Part shown: positions 18,493 to 28,250 of the stretch, one piece after another
Numbering within the stretch: the stretch's first letter is position 1
How the letters are laid out: the number at the start of each line of letters is the position of its first letter
From: Isotricha intestinalis
Taxonomy: Eukaryota; Ciliophora; Litostomatea; Vestibuliferida; Isotrichidae
Direction: 5' to 3'
Length of the DNA stretch: 43,804 nt
Assembly: GCA_023807065.1 (NCBI GenBank)
Contig: JAJJLU010003632.1
Location: 1 to 43,804 of the forward strand
Made by a program: the position numbers and the translations under genes
The notes under the pieces: generated by a model
What the model was told of the DNA's origin: nothing
The model's database searches: none
What the model saw: only the letters and a program-made list of their open reading frames with translations

Positions 18493-19341
18493 TTAAAGGA
18501 ATATACTTATTATTTCACAATTGGAAATTTTATAACAATCATCTGGAAAATTATTTTTTAAATTTCCTAAATATGCTTTTTTACTTGTACTTATTTGAGT
18601 AAATGCACAATGAGTTATTATTATTATTTTTTTTTCAGTATCTTCTAATGTATTTTTATGTTTGTCATATATAAATTTTTTAAACTCTAAATTTCTTTTA
18701 AACAAATGATTTAATGTTTCAAATCTTTTAAATCCAGAATCAACTCCAAATTTAGAAAATTCTCCTAATTTAACTTTTAAATTCCCTTTATTATAATATT
18801 CGTTAATTTTATCTTTTTTTTCTTTAAGTTTTTTTTTACTAAGACAATCAATAAAATTAAAGAAGAATAAATCTTGTTCAATAGGAGTATTATAATAAGA
18901 GTCAAAAATACTCCAATCAAATTTAATTTCGCTTTTTAAATTATATATTTTTTTATTATTTTGAATATCAAAAGAAAATCCATGTACTCCGCTAATAACT
19001 TCAGTAATTAAAGGATGTACTTTAATAATGATTTTATCTTTTTGAGGATGATTTTTAAATAAAATTAATGCAGTATGTAATGTTCTTGAAAGAGGAGAAA
19101 CATAAATTTCTTCAATATCTAATTGTTCTATTATATTTGATATTTTTTTAGTTTGTTCTATTCCTTTTTCATTTATGTCACAGTCAATATATTCTGATTT
19201 TATTTTCATTATGTTTAAATTAGATTTATTAGAATTTTTATTGTAATTTGTTTGACCATGTCTTATATATAATATTTTACCATTTAAATTTGAATCATAT
19301 AATTTTTCTGGGATTATTAACTTTTTATCAATATTTTCCAT
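18493..19341 (-). CDS. histidine phosphatase (phosphoglycerate mutase-like) family protein
   Basis: A 282-residue protein. The N-terminal catalytic motif I-R-H-G-Q-T-N-Y-N (26-34) carries the phospho-accepting His28. S-P-L-S-R-T-L-H-T-A supplies the second phosphate-binding Arg, T-E-V near residue 114 an acid, and I-I-T-H-C-A-F (about 243-249) the second catalytic His. All expected residues of branch 1 histidine phosphatases are there. A central insertion of about 60 charged residues (K-K-K-L-K-E-K-K-D-K) separates the two halves. Substrate cannot be predicted: relatives act on phosphosugars, lipids or proteins. There is no signal peptide, so it is probably cytosolic. Confidence 0.88.
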   Translation of the reverse strand: MENIDKKLIIPEKLYDSNLNGKILYIRHGQTNYNKNSNKSNLNIMKIKSEYIDCDINEKGIEQTKKISNIIEQLDIEEIYVSPLSRTLHTALILFKNHPQKDKIIIKVHPLITEVISGVHGFSFDIQNNKKIYNLKSEIKFDWSIFDSYYNTPIEQDLFFFNFIDCLSKKKLKEKKDKINEYYNKGNLKVKLGEFSKFGVDSGFKRFETLNHLFKRNLEFKKFIYDKHKNTLEDTEKKIIIITHCAFTQISTSKKAYLGNLKNNFPDDCYKISNCEIISIFL

Positions 19342-19579
19342 TTAAAAATTAAATTTTGAATTAAAATAAATAATATTTAAAACACTATTTATTTATATAA
19401 TGAAAATTATTTAAATAAAAATTTAAAATTTTTAAAAAAACTTTAAATCTATTATTAAATATTTTTACTCCTTTAAAATATATTTATAATTGTTTAAATA
19501 GATTTATTATTGAAAATTATTTATAAAATGAAATTATTATATAATAAAATTATATGAAAATTAATTTATTAAATTAAGT

Positions 19580-20761
19580 ATGAAACAAGAAATTTGTGAA
19601 AAAGATGTTAATAATTTAAATAAAAATATTCACCAAAATTCAATTTCAACAACAAGAAATGAAGAAAATAAAATGTTTAATGATTATATAATTTCAACAA
19701 TTTCAATTAATAAAACGAAAAGTTTTGATTTTAAACCTAATAAAAGATTTAACATAGCTTTAGATAATCAAAATGTAAAATTTATCTCAAAAGATGATTA
19801 TCATATTAAAGAAGAAAAAAAAAGGAAAATATTAGAAAGAAAAAAAAACTTTAAGGAATTTTTATTAAGAAATCAAGAATCAATGATAAGGAGAAAAGGA
19901 GTATTAGAAAGAAAGAATTTATTAAATGAAAGAGAAAAAATAATAAAATCAGAATATGAATTAATAGCAAGCTTTAATAGATTAATTGATGATGCAAACA
20001 GAAGATTTGAAGCAAGAGAAAGAGTAGAATTATTTAAAAAAAATATTAATTCTGATAAAAAAGATAATGTGAAAAAATATAATTCAAAAGATTGGAATAA
20101 TATTTATAATAAAAGATTTAAGAACTTTATTGATACACATAATGAAAAAATTAAGAAAGCTCATAAAGAAAAAGAAGATAAAATAAAGAAAAAAGAAGAA
20201 GATATTATAAATGAAATGAAAAATCAAAATAAAAAAGTCTCTAAAAATAAAGCAAATGCAATTTTTAATTCTTTATATAATAAAGGAAGAAAAATTTTTA
20301 ATGAAAAAAAAGAAAAGAGAAATAAATCTGGGTTTTTATCTCGAAATAATAATGAAAAGAGTATAAATAAAAAAAATAGAAGTTCAACTCCTAATTTATT
20401 AAATAATAGAAGTTCAACTCCTAATTTATTAAATAATAGAAGTGCTTTAATATTTAAAAATATTAAACCAAAAAATATGAATTTTTTTGAAAATTTAAAT
20501 GAAGACACTTTAAATAAGTTAAAACAAGAAAAATCAGAATTTGAAAATTTAATAAAATCAAATATTAGAATTAAAAGTAATAAAGGAGGTATAAAAGTAT
20601 ATCAATTAAATTCAATTCAAACAATTAAATTTAAAAAAATATCAATAATAGAAAATAAAGAAAAAAATTATAAAAATGAAAGTAAAAAAATGTCAAAAAC
20701 AGAAACAACAATAACATCAAAAAAAATGTTTACTCCAATAAATTATGAAGAAGAAATATAA
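19580..20761 (+). CDS. basic coiled-coil protein with 10-residue tandem repeat
   Basis: A 393-residue protein of unknown function, strongly basic. Residues about 75-230 are a charged helical region with runs such as E-R-K-N-L-L-N-E-R-E-K and A-H-K-E-K-E-D-K-I-K-K-K. A tandem repeat N-R-S-S-T-P-N-L-L-N at about residues 268-287, with a partial third copy, resembles Ser/Thr-Pro phosphorylation sites. The C-terminal 60 residues contain Lys-rich disordered sequence ending N-Y-E-E-E-I. A cytoskeletal or basal-body role would fit but is not shown. Confidence 0.65.
   Translation: MKQEICEKDVNNLNKNIHQNSISTTRNEENKMFNDYIISTISINKTKSFDFKPNKRFNIALDNQNVKFISKDDYHIKEEKKRKILERKKNFKEFLLRNQESMIRRKGVLERKNLLNEREKIIKSEYELIASFNRLIDDANRRFEARERVELFKKNINSDKKDNVKKYNSKDWNNIYNKRFKNFIDTHNEKIKKAHKEKEDKIKKKEEDIINEMKNQNKKVSKNKANAIFNSLYNKGRKIFNEKKEKRNKSGFLSRNNNEKSINKKNRSSTPNLLNNRSSTPNLLNNRSALIFKNIKPKNMNFFENLNEDTLNKLKQEKSEFENLIKSNIRIKSNKGGIKVYQLNSIQTIKFKKISIIENKEKNYKNESKKMSKTETTITSKKMFTPINYEEEI
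20381..20450 (+). repeat. 30-bp in-frame tandem repeat, 2.3 copies
   Basis: The unit AATAGAAGTTCAACTCCTAA followed by TTTATTAAAT occurs twice with no difference, then a partial third copy (AATAGAAGTGCT). It encodes N-R-S-S-T-P-N-L-L-N. Identity at synonymous sites implies a recent duplication. Confidence 0.9.
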
Positions 20762-21006
20762 GAATAAAAAGAAATAAAATATAAATATTATTATAATAAT
20801 AATTTTTTTATTTTTTTTTATATTCCATAAATTGATTAATTAAATATTAAATAAAAAACTGAAAATAAATAAGAATTAAATAAATAAAAAATTTGAATGT
20901 TTTTTATTTTTTTTTTTCAAAAATAAAATATTAATATTATAATTATTTAATTTAAAGTTTCAAAATTATGATTAATGTATTATTATAATAATTACAAGAA
21001 AAATCA

Positions 21007-21972
21007 ATGGAGGAGGGATTTGAAAAAAAATGTTTTGTTGAAAAAAAAAATAATAATAATATAATTAGATTAAATTTATATGAAATTTATAATAATCAAT
21101 CGAATTCAATAAAATATATTAATCAAAAAAAGAAGTTAAATAAATCCATCACAGAAACTGACTCTGATACTGATTTTCAAATTAATGAAATTAAGAATTA
21201 TGACGTAAAAAATAAAAAAAGAAAAAAAGTTAAATGGACAAAAGCTGAAAAAAAATTATTCGTTGAAAGTTTCTTTAAATTTAGAAATAATTTTACAAAA
21301 ATTAGAAGAAATATGAAAAAAAAATCAATGACTAATATTTATATAAGTGTAAGAAGATATTTAAATAAAATTAAAAAATTAATTGGAAAAAGTAATGACG
21401 AAAATTATATTAAATTAAAGGTAGAAGAATTATTCAAAAATGAATTAAAAGAAAAATATGATAATACTTATCTTCCAAATTTTATTTTATTTATAATGGA
21501 ATATGTATTATTAAATAGAAAAACGCATAAAAAAAAAATAATTAATAATATAGGGATAAAAGATGAATTAACCACTGAAACAACAGTAAATTTAAAATCA
21601 AAAAAAATTTATATTCAAAAAAAATTTATTGAGAACAGTCATAGCATTGACAAACTAATATCTCAAAATAAAGACAAAACAATAAATATAAATTGTATTA
21701 ATCAATCAAATGATAAATCAAATGTAAATATAAATAATATTGAAAATATAAATGCCATGAATAAAAATAAGGACATTGAAAATATAAATAATATAAATGA
21801 AATTAATAATCATTCAGAAAAAAATTTAGAAAAAATTCCTATAAATATGGACTTTTTGAATGATGATTTAGAAAATAATAAGATTTTTGATTTTGAAAAT
21901 TCTATTTATCATTCATCTTATTATGATGATAATGAACTATTTGAACAAAAAATATTCGGATTAAATGAATGA
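21007..21972 (+). CDS. SANT/Myb-like DNA-binding protein
   Basis: A 321-residue protein. Residues about 75-125 have the spacing of a Myb/SANT helix bundle: K-V-K-W77-T-K-A-E-K-K-L-F-V-E-S-F-F-K-F-R-N-N-F-T-K-I, then N-I-Y-I-S-V-R-R-Y-L-N-K-I, with conserved Trp and Phe positions and a preceding basic segment (K-K-R-K-K). The part after residue 150 is rich in Asn, Ile and Glu with a run of N-I-N-N-I-N-E-I units and an acidic end. I infer a nuclear transcription or chromatin factor. The gene ends in TGA, one of two TGA stops in the window. Confidence 0.72.
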   Translation: MEEGFEKKCFVEKKNNNNIIRLNLYEIYNNQSNSIKYINQKKKLNKSITETDSDTDFQINEIKNYDVKNKKRKKVKWTKAEKKLFVESFFKFRNNFTKIRRNMKKKSMTNIYISVRRYLNKIKKLIGKSNDENYIKLKVEELFKNELKEKYDNTYLPNFILFIMEYVLLNRKTHKKKIINNIGIKDELTTETTVNLKSKKIYIQKKFIENSHSIDKLISQNKDKTININCINQSNDKSNVNINNIENINAMNKNKDIENINNINEINNHSEKNLEKIPINMDFLNDDLENNKIFDFENSIYHSSYYDDNELFEQKIFGLNE

Positions 21973-22073
21973 TTAATCATAATGATATTTAGTTTTAAAT
22001 AATTAAATATTTTCTAATTATATATAAATAATTTTTTTTAATAAAAATTAAAGGTCAAACTTTTTAATAAAAA

Positions 22074-22862
22074 ATGAATAATTCTGAAAATAAAAACAAA
22101 ACAGATATATTCTATAAAATAGCAATAATGACTGATCCAATAAAATCCCCTTTAGCAATAGGAACTCCAATAATTCCTTTAAATTATATAATAAATATTC
22201 AAAAAGCAGGAACAATAATAATAATGTATATCTTAATGTTATATTATAAAAATTTTTCAAAAGGTGCATGGTTATATTTATCTCTTCATGGAACATATGG
22301 TATTATTTGGATATTAAAAGATATGATTTTTCCAGATAAATCATTTCAAGTTAAAGTAAGTATTATTGGTTGTTCTTGTGTGTCTATAGTTCTTTTATTA
22401 TATTGGGTAATAGGGTTTTTAATGATGAATGGATATGGTGATCAAAATCCTTCTCCTAGAAAAATGTTTTCTTGTTTTTTTATATTTACTATTGGATTAT
22501 TTCTTATGGTATGTACTGATTTACAAAAATTCATTACTTTAAAATATAAAAAAGGATTAATTACTGAATATTTCTTTGAAAAAAATAGAAATGCTAATTA
22601 TTTCGGAGAAGTGTTAGTTTATCTTTCTTTTGCTATGGCGACTAATAGACTTATTTGTTATTTAATTTTAATTTCTATTTGGTTAGGTATATTTGTTAAT
22701 AGAATTTATTTAAAAGAGTGTTCTTTAAGGAAAAAAGATGGTTATGAAAAATATAAACAACAAAGTTATATTTTTCTTTTTAAATTTTTTGATAATGATT
22801 TTTATAATTTTTTAGTTTATTTTGCAATATTTTGTTTTGTAATATTATGTTTAATTATTTAA
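22074..22862 (+). CDS. DUF1295-like (steroid 5-alpha-reductase / ICMT fold) membrane protein
   Basis: A 262-residue polytopic protein with about six or seven hydrophobic helices (roughly 40-60, 68-86, 95-118, 127-147, 176-196, 198-213 and 242-262). The signature N-R-N-A-N-Y-F-G-E-V-L-V-Y-L-S-F-A (about 179-195) and the later K-E-C-S-L-R-K-K-D-G-Y-E-K-Y-K-Q-Q-S match the cofactor-binding end of the DUF1295/steroid-5-alpha-reductase family (R-x-P-N-Y-F-G-E and K-E-x-S-x-x-R-x-x-G-x-x-x-Y). The first Pro of the signature is Ala here. Members are ER reductases or methyltransferases acting on lipids; the substrate is unknown. It lies 58 bp upstream of the kinesin gene on the same strand. Confidence 0.8.
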   Translation: MNNSENKNKTDIFYKIAIMTDPIKSPLAIGTPIIPLNYIINIQKAGTIIIMYILMLYYKNFSKGAWLYLSLHGTYGIIWILKDMIFPDKSFQVKVSIIGCSCVSIVLLLYWVIGFLMMNGYGDQNPSPRKMFSCFFIFTIGLFLMVCTDLQKFITLKYKKGLITEYFFEKNRNANYFGEVLVYLSFAMATNRLICYLILISIWLGIFVNRIYLKECSLRKKDGYEKYKQQSYIFLFKFFDNDFYNFLVYFAIFCFVILCLII

Positions 22863-22920
22863 AAACATATTTTTTGAATTTAATTTTGAAAATTTAATTA
22901 TTTTTTATTAAATAATTTAT

Positions 22921-25900
22921 ATGAAAAATAAAGCAAACAAAAGTGAGAGAGTAAAAGTATATGTTAGAATAAGACCATTTACTAATGACGAATTAAAAAT
23001 CAATAATGCTACACCAATCCAAAATATAGATTTAACAAATAATATAATAACAGGTAAATATAAATCTATAAATCTTAGTGAAAAAGGAATATGAAAAAAA
23101 GGATTATTCATATGATAAAATTTTTTCAACAACATCAACACAAGATAATTTATTTGATATAACAGCAAAACCAGTTATAGATGTAATTATATTTATTTTT
23201 ATTTTAAAAATATTATAGTCTTCATTGAAAGGATATAATGGAACAATTTTTGCATATGGTCAAACAGGATCAGGTAAAACATATACAATGGTGGGAGATT
23301 ATGAGAAAAAAAATAATAAAGGAATAATTCCAAGAGCTTTTAATTATATATTTAACGAAATAAATAAAATAAAAGAAGAAGAAAAAAGTGACGAAAATAG
23401 GAATAAATATAATATATATTTATCATTTATTCAAATATATTTAGAAACAATTCAAGATTTATTAGATCCAAGAAGTAAGGATGTTAGAATAAGAGAAGAT
23501 CCTGATAAAGGAGTATACTTAGAAAATGTACAATGGATAAGAGTGACTTCACCAGAAGAATGCGCAGATATATTTCATATGGGAGAAAGAAATAGAGTGA
23601 CTGAAAGTACAAAAATGAATGCTCATTCAAGTAGAAGTCATGCAATATTAATTATTAGAATTGAAAAATCAATTAAAGTTTCAGAAACAAATAAAATCAC
23701 AAATATAAGTAAAAATGTTGAAAGAATTATAACAAAATCACATTTATATTTAGTTGATTTAGCAGGAAGTGAAAGAGTGAAAAAAACAAATGCAAGAGAA
23801 ATGAGATTAGAAGAAGCTAAAAAAATAAATTATTCTCTTTTAGTTTTAGGGAATTGTATTTCAGCATTAATAGATCCTAAGAAAAGTCATATATCATATA
23901 GAGACTCAAAATTAACAAGATTACTTCAAGAAAGTTTAGGAGGTAATGCAAAAACATCTTTAATAGTAACAGTAAGTCCTTCAAGTTACAATACTGAAGA
24001 AACTGTTTCTTCTTTAAATTTTGCTATGAGAGCTATGAAAGTACAAAATAAACCAATTATTAATAAAAGTATTGATTATCAAGCTTTATCTATTAAATTA
24101 CAAGATGATTTAGATAAATTAAATGATAAATATTCAATGTTAAAAATTGAATATGATAAAGTTTTAGGAGAATTAGAAAAATTTAAAAGTGGTGAAATGT
24201 ATATTGATATGCAAAAAAAATTATCTACAATTAGTAATGAAATAAGTACTGAAGTTTCTTATAGAAAAAAAAATAATAATAAAAATGATAAAAATGAGGA
24301 GAATGAAAAAGAAGATAATTTTAAAGAACAATTGAAAAAATTAGAAAGTTTTTATGAAAATTTAATTAAGAATAAATCAAAAGAATTTGAAGGTATATTA
24401 CAAAAAGTAGATGGAATAATATATGAAAAAGAAAATCAAATTGAAACTCTTAACGAACAAGTATCAAATTTAACTCAAATTAATAAAGAACAAAGTGATA
24501 ATATAAGTGATTTAATAAAAGAAAAAGAAGATTTACAAAGAAGTGTTCTTGATTTAACTACAAAAATAAATGAAAATGAATTAAATAATAATAATGGAAA
24601 ATCAAATAAATCTAATATAGATTATCAAAATCAAATAAATAAATTGAATAATACTATAGCATCTTTAGAAAATAAAATCATAGAATATGAAGAAATGAAT
24701 TATTTTCCTTTAAATTTAAAAGAAAAAATTGAAAATGAAATTAATTCAACAGTTAATGATTATCAAAATGAATTAAATAAATTAGTTCAAGATAAAAATA
24801 AATATATAATAAAAATATCTCAAAATGAAATTAAAATAAAATTAACTCAAAGCCAAAAAAATATTAATAAAAATTCAAATGGAGAAAATAAGAGAGATGA
24901 TATATTTTCAAAACAAAAGGAAAATTATAAATTAAATGTAGAAAAGGAATTTTTATTAAAAGAAATAGAATTATTTGAAAAAAAAATAAATACATTGAAA
25001 AATTCAATATTAAATATTGAAGAAATAATATCAAATTTTTCATCTTTAGATAAGATTCAGTTAGTATTAGAAATAACAAAAAAAGAAATAATAAATAAAA
25101 TGAATGAAGGTCAAATAAGTTTTTACAATAATTTTATAAATATATTAAAAGAAAAAGATATAAATTCATATAGTACAAATTTAATAAGTGAAAATGAGTT
25201 AAATAAAATAATTGATCATTCTACATATCTTTTACCTAAATATCAAGAACATTTAAATTTATTAATCAATTTAAATAAAGAATTAGATGATTCTTTAAAT
25301 GAACTTTATGATACTCAAATAATAAATAATTTAAAATGTAAAATTGAAGAATTACAAATAGAAGCAAAGAATTTAAATAATATTGAAGAAAATCAAATTT
25401 ATATTAATATAATTCCTTTAGTTAAATGTCCACAAAACATTGAAATTTTAACAACATGCTTGTGTGAAAATTTTACAAAATTATTTGATACATATTATAA
25501 TACATCTTCTTTTATTTGTCAATTAATGACAGTTTTAGATGATAATAAATGCTTTATAAAAAAATTAATTTCAAACTTATCATCTTTTATTCAAGTAAGT
25601 GTAAAGGATGATTTAATAAAACAAAATACTATTTTTAAATTAGGAAATGTATTTAAAGATATTTCTGATAATTCAGAAATATATTCAAAATTAGAAAATG
25701 TTTTAATTGACTTTGTTAATAAAATTCAAAAAATTAATGATGAAAAGGATAAAGAAATTGAACAATTAAAAGAAAGAATGAATATATATATTAAACAAAT
25801 TGATACAAATATAAAGTCTGGACAAAATAATTCTGAAATTCAAAAATTACAGAAAAAAATAGAATCTCAAAATGTTATTATGGAAAACACAAAAAATGAA

Positions 25901-26203
25901 ATTGACTCAATGAAAAATAGTATATCAAAATTAAATTCACTTTTAAGAATAGATAATACAGATTCAGTTTTAGATGTTATAAAAATTCAAGATATGTTTA
26001 AAATTTATCAAGAACAAGTAGGAAAGTTAAGTGATAAATTAGAAAATAGTGAATATATATTTTTAGAAGATAAAAAATTAAGAGCTAAAAAATTAGATTT
26101 AAAAGATATAAATACTAGTAGATTTTTATTTAGAGAATATTTTGTCAATTTAACTAAATTTTCAAAAGATATGATAAATTATTGTACTCAATCAGATAAT
26201 TAA
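22921..26203 (+). CDS. kinesin with N-terminal motor, three exons
   Basis: The gene starts at 22921 (M-K-N-K-A-N-K-S-E-R-V-K-V-Y-V-R-I-R-P-F). Exons: 22921-23053, 23079-23182 and 23219-26203, separated by introns of 25 and 36 nt; product about 1073 residues. The joined exons restore T-A-K-P-V-I-D-S-S-L-K-G-Y-N-G-T-I-F-A-Y. The P-loop G-Q-T-G-S-G-K-T is at 93-100, N-A-H-S-S-R-S-H at 213-220 and D-L-A-G-S-E at 259-264, so the motor ends near residue 355. The motor ends S-L-N-F-A-M-R-A-M-K-V-Q-N, where A-M-R-A-M-K-V resembles the ARK/KIN-UA group. The rest is long Lys/Glu/Asn-rich coiled coil. It should be a plus-end microtubule motor; subfamily is uncertain. Confidence 0.93.
23054..23078 (+). 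other. 25-nt spliceosomal intron in kinesin
   Basis: GTAAATATAA...AATCTTAG. Exon 1 ends in phase 1 and the next base pair restores a Val codon, joining I-I-T to V-K-K-E-Y-E-K-K-D-Y. Unspliced, the frame reaches a TGA within 15 codons of the donor site. Confidence 0.85.
23183..23218 (+). other. 36-nt spliceosomal intron in kinesin
   Basis: GTAATTATAT...ATATTATAG. It sits between the Asp codon at the end of exon 2 and TCT-TCA in exon 3. Splicing restores the conserved kinesin stretch T-A-K-P-V-I-D followed by G-Y-N-G-T-I-F-A-Y. Confidence 0.9.
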
Positions 26204-26336
26204 ATAATTAAATTTTAATAACTTCTTGTTATATTAAAATAAGTAATTATAAATTAATGCAAATAAGAAGAATTAATAATAATCGAATTTTTTCTTAAAT
26301 AAATAAATCATAAAATAAATTTTAATTTTCTAGTAA

Positions 26337-26843
26337 ATGAATATATATAAATATAAAATGAAAAAAATTCCAGTTCAAGATAATATAATTAAAGGTAGTA
26401 TAAGTGAAATGATAGATAATGTTCTTGATGAAGAAGATTATTTAAATCAAGAGCAATTATTAAGAAAAACGACTGATTGGAAAAATACAAGTTTTAAAAT
26501 AGGAGAATTGGAAGATTCAAAAAATCAAGAAATTTTTCAAACAGCAATTCAAACATCTTATAAAAAAAACAAAGAAGATAAGAAAGAAATCAAAATTTTA
26601 AATGAAAATTTATTTAAAGGTAAAGGATTTAGAACAAATAAAGAAGAGTTTTTACGTCAACAAGAAGATTTATTAAATAAATCAGGAATTTCAGATATAT
26701 CAGTTTTATCAACAATGCCAAATGTTTATTCATGTGCAATTCCTAGACCAAATACAAGTAGATATAAAGGTGCAGTTAAATCAAATAATATTAATATTAA
26801 TATTAAAGAATCTTATTCAAAAAAAATGCTGAAAAAAATTTAA
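26337..26843 (+). CDS. hypothetical protein, 168 aa
   Basis: I do not recognise this protein. It has an acidic N-terminal half (S-E-M-I-D-N-V-L-D-E-E-D-Y-L), a charged middle with a likely helix (E-E-F-L-R-Q-Q-E-D-L-L) and a basic C-terminal tail (R-P-N-T-S-R-Y-K-G-A-V-K). There is no transmembrane segment. A second Met at residue 8 could be the true start. It lies 133 bp downstream of the kinesin gene on the same strand and converges with LIN1. Confidence 0.6.
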   Translation: MNIYKYKMKKIPVQDNIIKGSISEMIDNVLDEEDYLNQEQLLRKTTDWKNTSFKIGELEDSKNQEIFQTAIQTSYKKNKEDKKEIKILNENLFKGKGFRTNKEEFLRQQEDLLNKSGISDISVLSTMPNVYSCAIPRPNTSRYKGAVKSNNININIKESYSKKMLKKI

Positions 26844-26897
26844 TATATATTATATAATTTTATATATGTTATTTTAATATACATTATTTTAAATTTT

Positions 26898-27827
26898 TTA
26901 CAATAGATATTTGTTAAATAAATCTGATTTGGTATTAAACCATTTATTTGAATCTTTATTTTTTTCTTTATTTATAGGATCTGTAAACATAAAATAAAAA
27001 GTTAATTTATCTGTTTCTTTAAAATAATCTTCTTTGATCCATTTTTTCATTGTTTTTGTGGAAAATTCTTGAAATATTTCTTCTTCATTATCAATTTTAG
27101 TTTTATATTTCCAAAGATATACATTTTCAATCCCATAATCTTTTATTATTTTTTCAATGTTATCTGTGTAAACATCGAAATAAGATAACTCTGTTAATTT
27201 AGAAATAATATTTAATAATTCATTAAAAAGAGATTTATCTTCATTTTTATTTTTTGGTTTTAATCTTTTTAATGCTTTATTTACATTTTCATTTTTTTCT
27301 AAAAAATTTATTAATTTAATTCTATATTCTTCAACTTCATTCTTGATTTCATTTTCTTCTTCTTTTGTTATTTTTTCTTCTTTATAATATAAATCTTCAT
27401 CACCATATTTTGAAATATCATCTTCATCTTCATTATCTTTTTTTTTATTATCTGTATTTATTTCACTATTACTTTCATTACTATTTTTATCATTATCATT
27501 TCTTTTCTTCTTTTTTTGTAACATTTCTTTTTTTTTAATTTCATCTTTAACAGATTCATACCATGGGTCATATTCTTCTTTTCTTTTAATATAATTATCA
27601 TTTTCATCAAAATATCCTTCTTCATTTTCTTCTTTTAAATCAAAAGGAGTAAATTCTATATCTCCATCATATTTAATAAATTTATTATCTTTATATTTTC
27701 CATTTTTTACATCTGACATAAATTCAATTTCTGATTTTAATGGTTTATTATATAATTTTCTTTCAATCTTTTTAATTTTCATATCTCTAAGTTTTTTCTT
27801 AGAATAAATTTCAGTAAATTTTTCCAT
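26898..27827 (-). CDS. CD2BP2: LIN1/CD2BP2-like protein (U5 snRNP 52K) with degenerate GYF domain
   Basis: A 309-residue protein. The stretch Y-D-G-D-I-E-F-T-P-F-D-L-K-E-E-N-E-E-G-Y (residues 53-72), followed by F-D-E-N-D-N-Y, matches the conserved N-terminal signature of CD2BP2/Lin1, a protein of the U5 snRNP. A long acidic and basic low-complexity middle follows. The C-terminal region Y-L-W-K-Y-K-T-K-I ... F-Q-E-F-S-T-K-T-M-K-K-W-I-K-E-D-Y-F has the spacing of a GYF domain, but the G-P-F and G-Y-F signatures read Gln-Glu-Phe and Asp-Tyr-Phe. I infer a role in U5 snRNP assembly, consistent with the many short introns in this genome. The start is head-to-head with the dynein light chain (90 bp). 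Confidence 0.85.
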   Translation of the reverse strand: MEKFTEIYSKKKLRDMKIKKIERKLYNKPLKSEIEFMSDVKNGKYKDNKFIKYDGDIEFTPFDLKEENEEGYFDENDNYIKRKEEYDPWYESVKDEIKKKEMLQKKKKRNDNDKNSNESNSEINTDNKKKDNEDEDDISKYGDEDLYYKEEKITKEEENEIKNEVEEYRIKLINFLEKNENVNKALKRLKPKNKNEDKSLFNELLNIISKLTELSYFDVYTDNIEKIIKDYGIENVYLWKYKTKIDNEEEIFQEFSTKTMKKWIKEDYFKETDKLTFYFMFTDPINKEKNKDSNKWFNTKSDLFNKYLL

Positions 27828-27917
27828 CTCAATTTATTTAAAAAAATCTAATAAAAAAATAAAATTAATAAGTTAAATATTATAAATATCAAACAATTAA
27901 AAAAATATCAGATTAAA

Positions 27918-28250
27918 ATGTCTACTGAACTCCAGTTTTCAGCAATCAAAGATGAACTTACTACTCTTTGTGATGGTATTATTAAAAAATATTTAGATGG
28001 AAAAAATTATGATCAAAGAGAAGCTCAAAGTTGGTGTAATCAAATATCAGATGAAATCATAAAAACACTTCATTCTCAGCAAAGAGGATTTAAATTTATT
28101 TGTAATAGTACAATATTCCAAAAAGGAGATGCTTCTCTTCATTTTAGTTCTACTTGTTTATGGAATCCAAACACTGATGGTTCAATTACAGTAAAATATG
28201 AAAATGACCAAATGCATTGTTTTATTTGTTTGTTTGGAATTGCTCCATAA
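27918..28250 (+). CDS. DYNLT1: dynein light chain, Tctex1 type
   Basis: A 110-residue protein, the usual length of DYNLT/Tctex1. Recognisable stretches are A-Q-S-W-C-N-Q-I-S-D-E-I-I-K-T-L in the helical half, F-K-F-I-C-N-S-T-I-F-Q-K-G in the first strand, S-S-T-C-L-W-N-P-N-T-D-G-S-I-T-V-K-Y-E-N, and the end M-H-C-F-I-C-L-F-G-I-A-P. This is the cargo- and intermediate-chain-binding subunit of cytoplasmic or axonemal dynein. The codon use is less AT-biased than in neighbours (more CTT, GGA, TGC), as expected for a highly expressed gene. Confidence 0.95.
   Translation: MSTELQFSAIKDELTTLCDGIIKKYLDGKNYDQREAQSWCNQISDEIIKTLHSQQRGFKFICNSTIFQKGDASLHFSSTCLWNPNTDGSITVKYENDQMHCFICLFGIAP

Noticed and set aside
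23225..26203. Kinesin starting at a TTG near 23225
   Set aside because: The true start is at 22921, since two short introns restore the conserved N-terminal motor residues.
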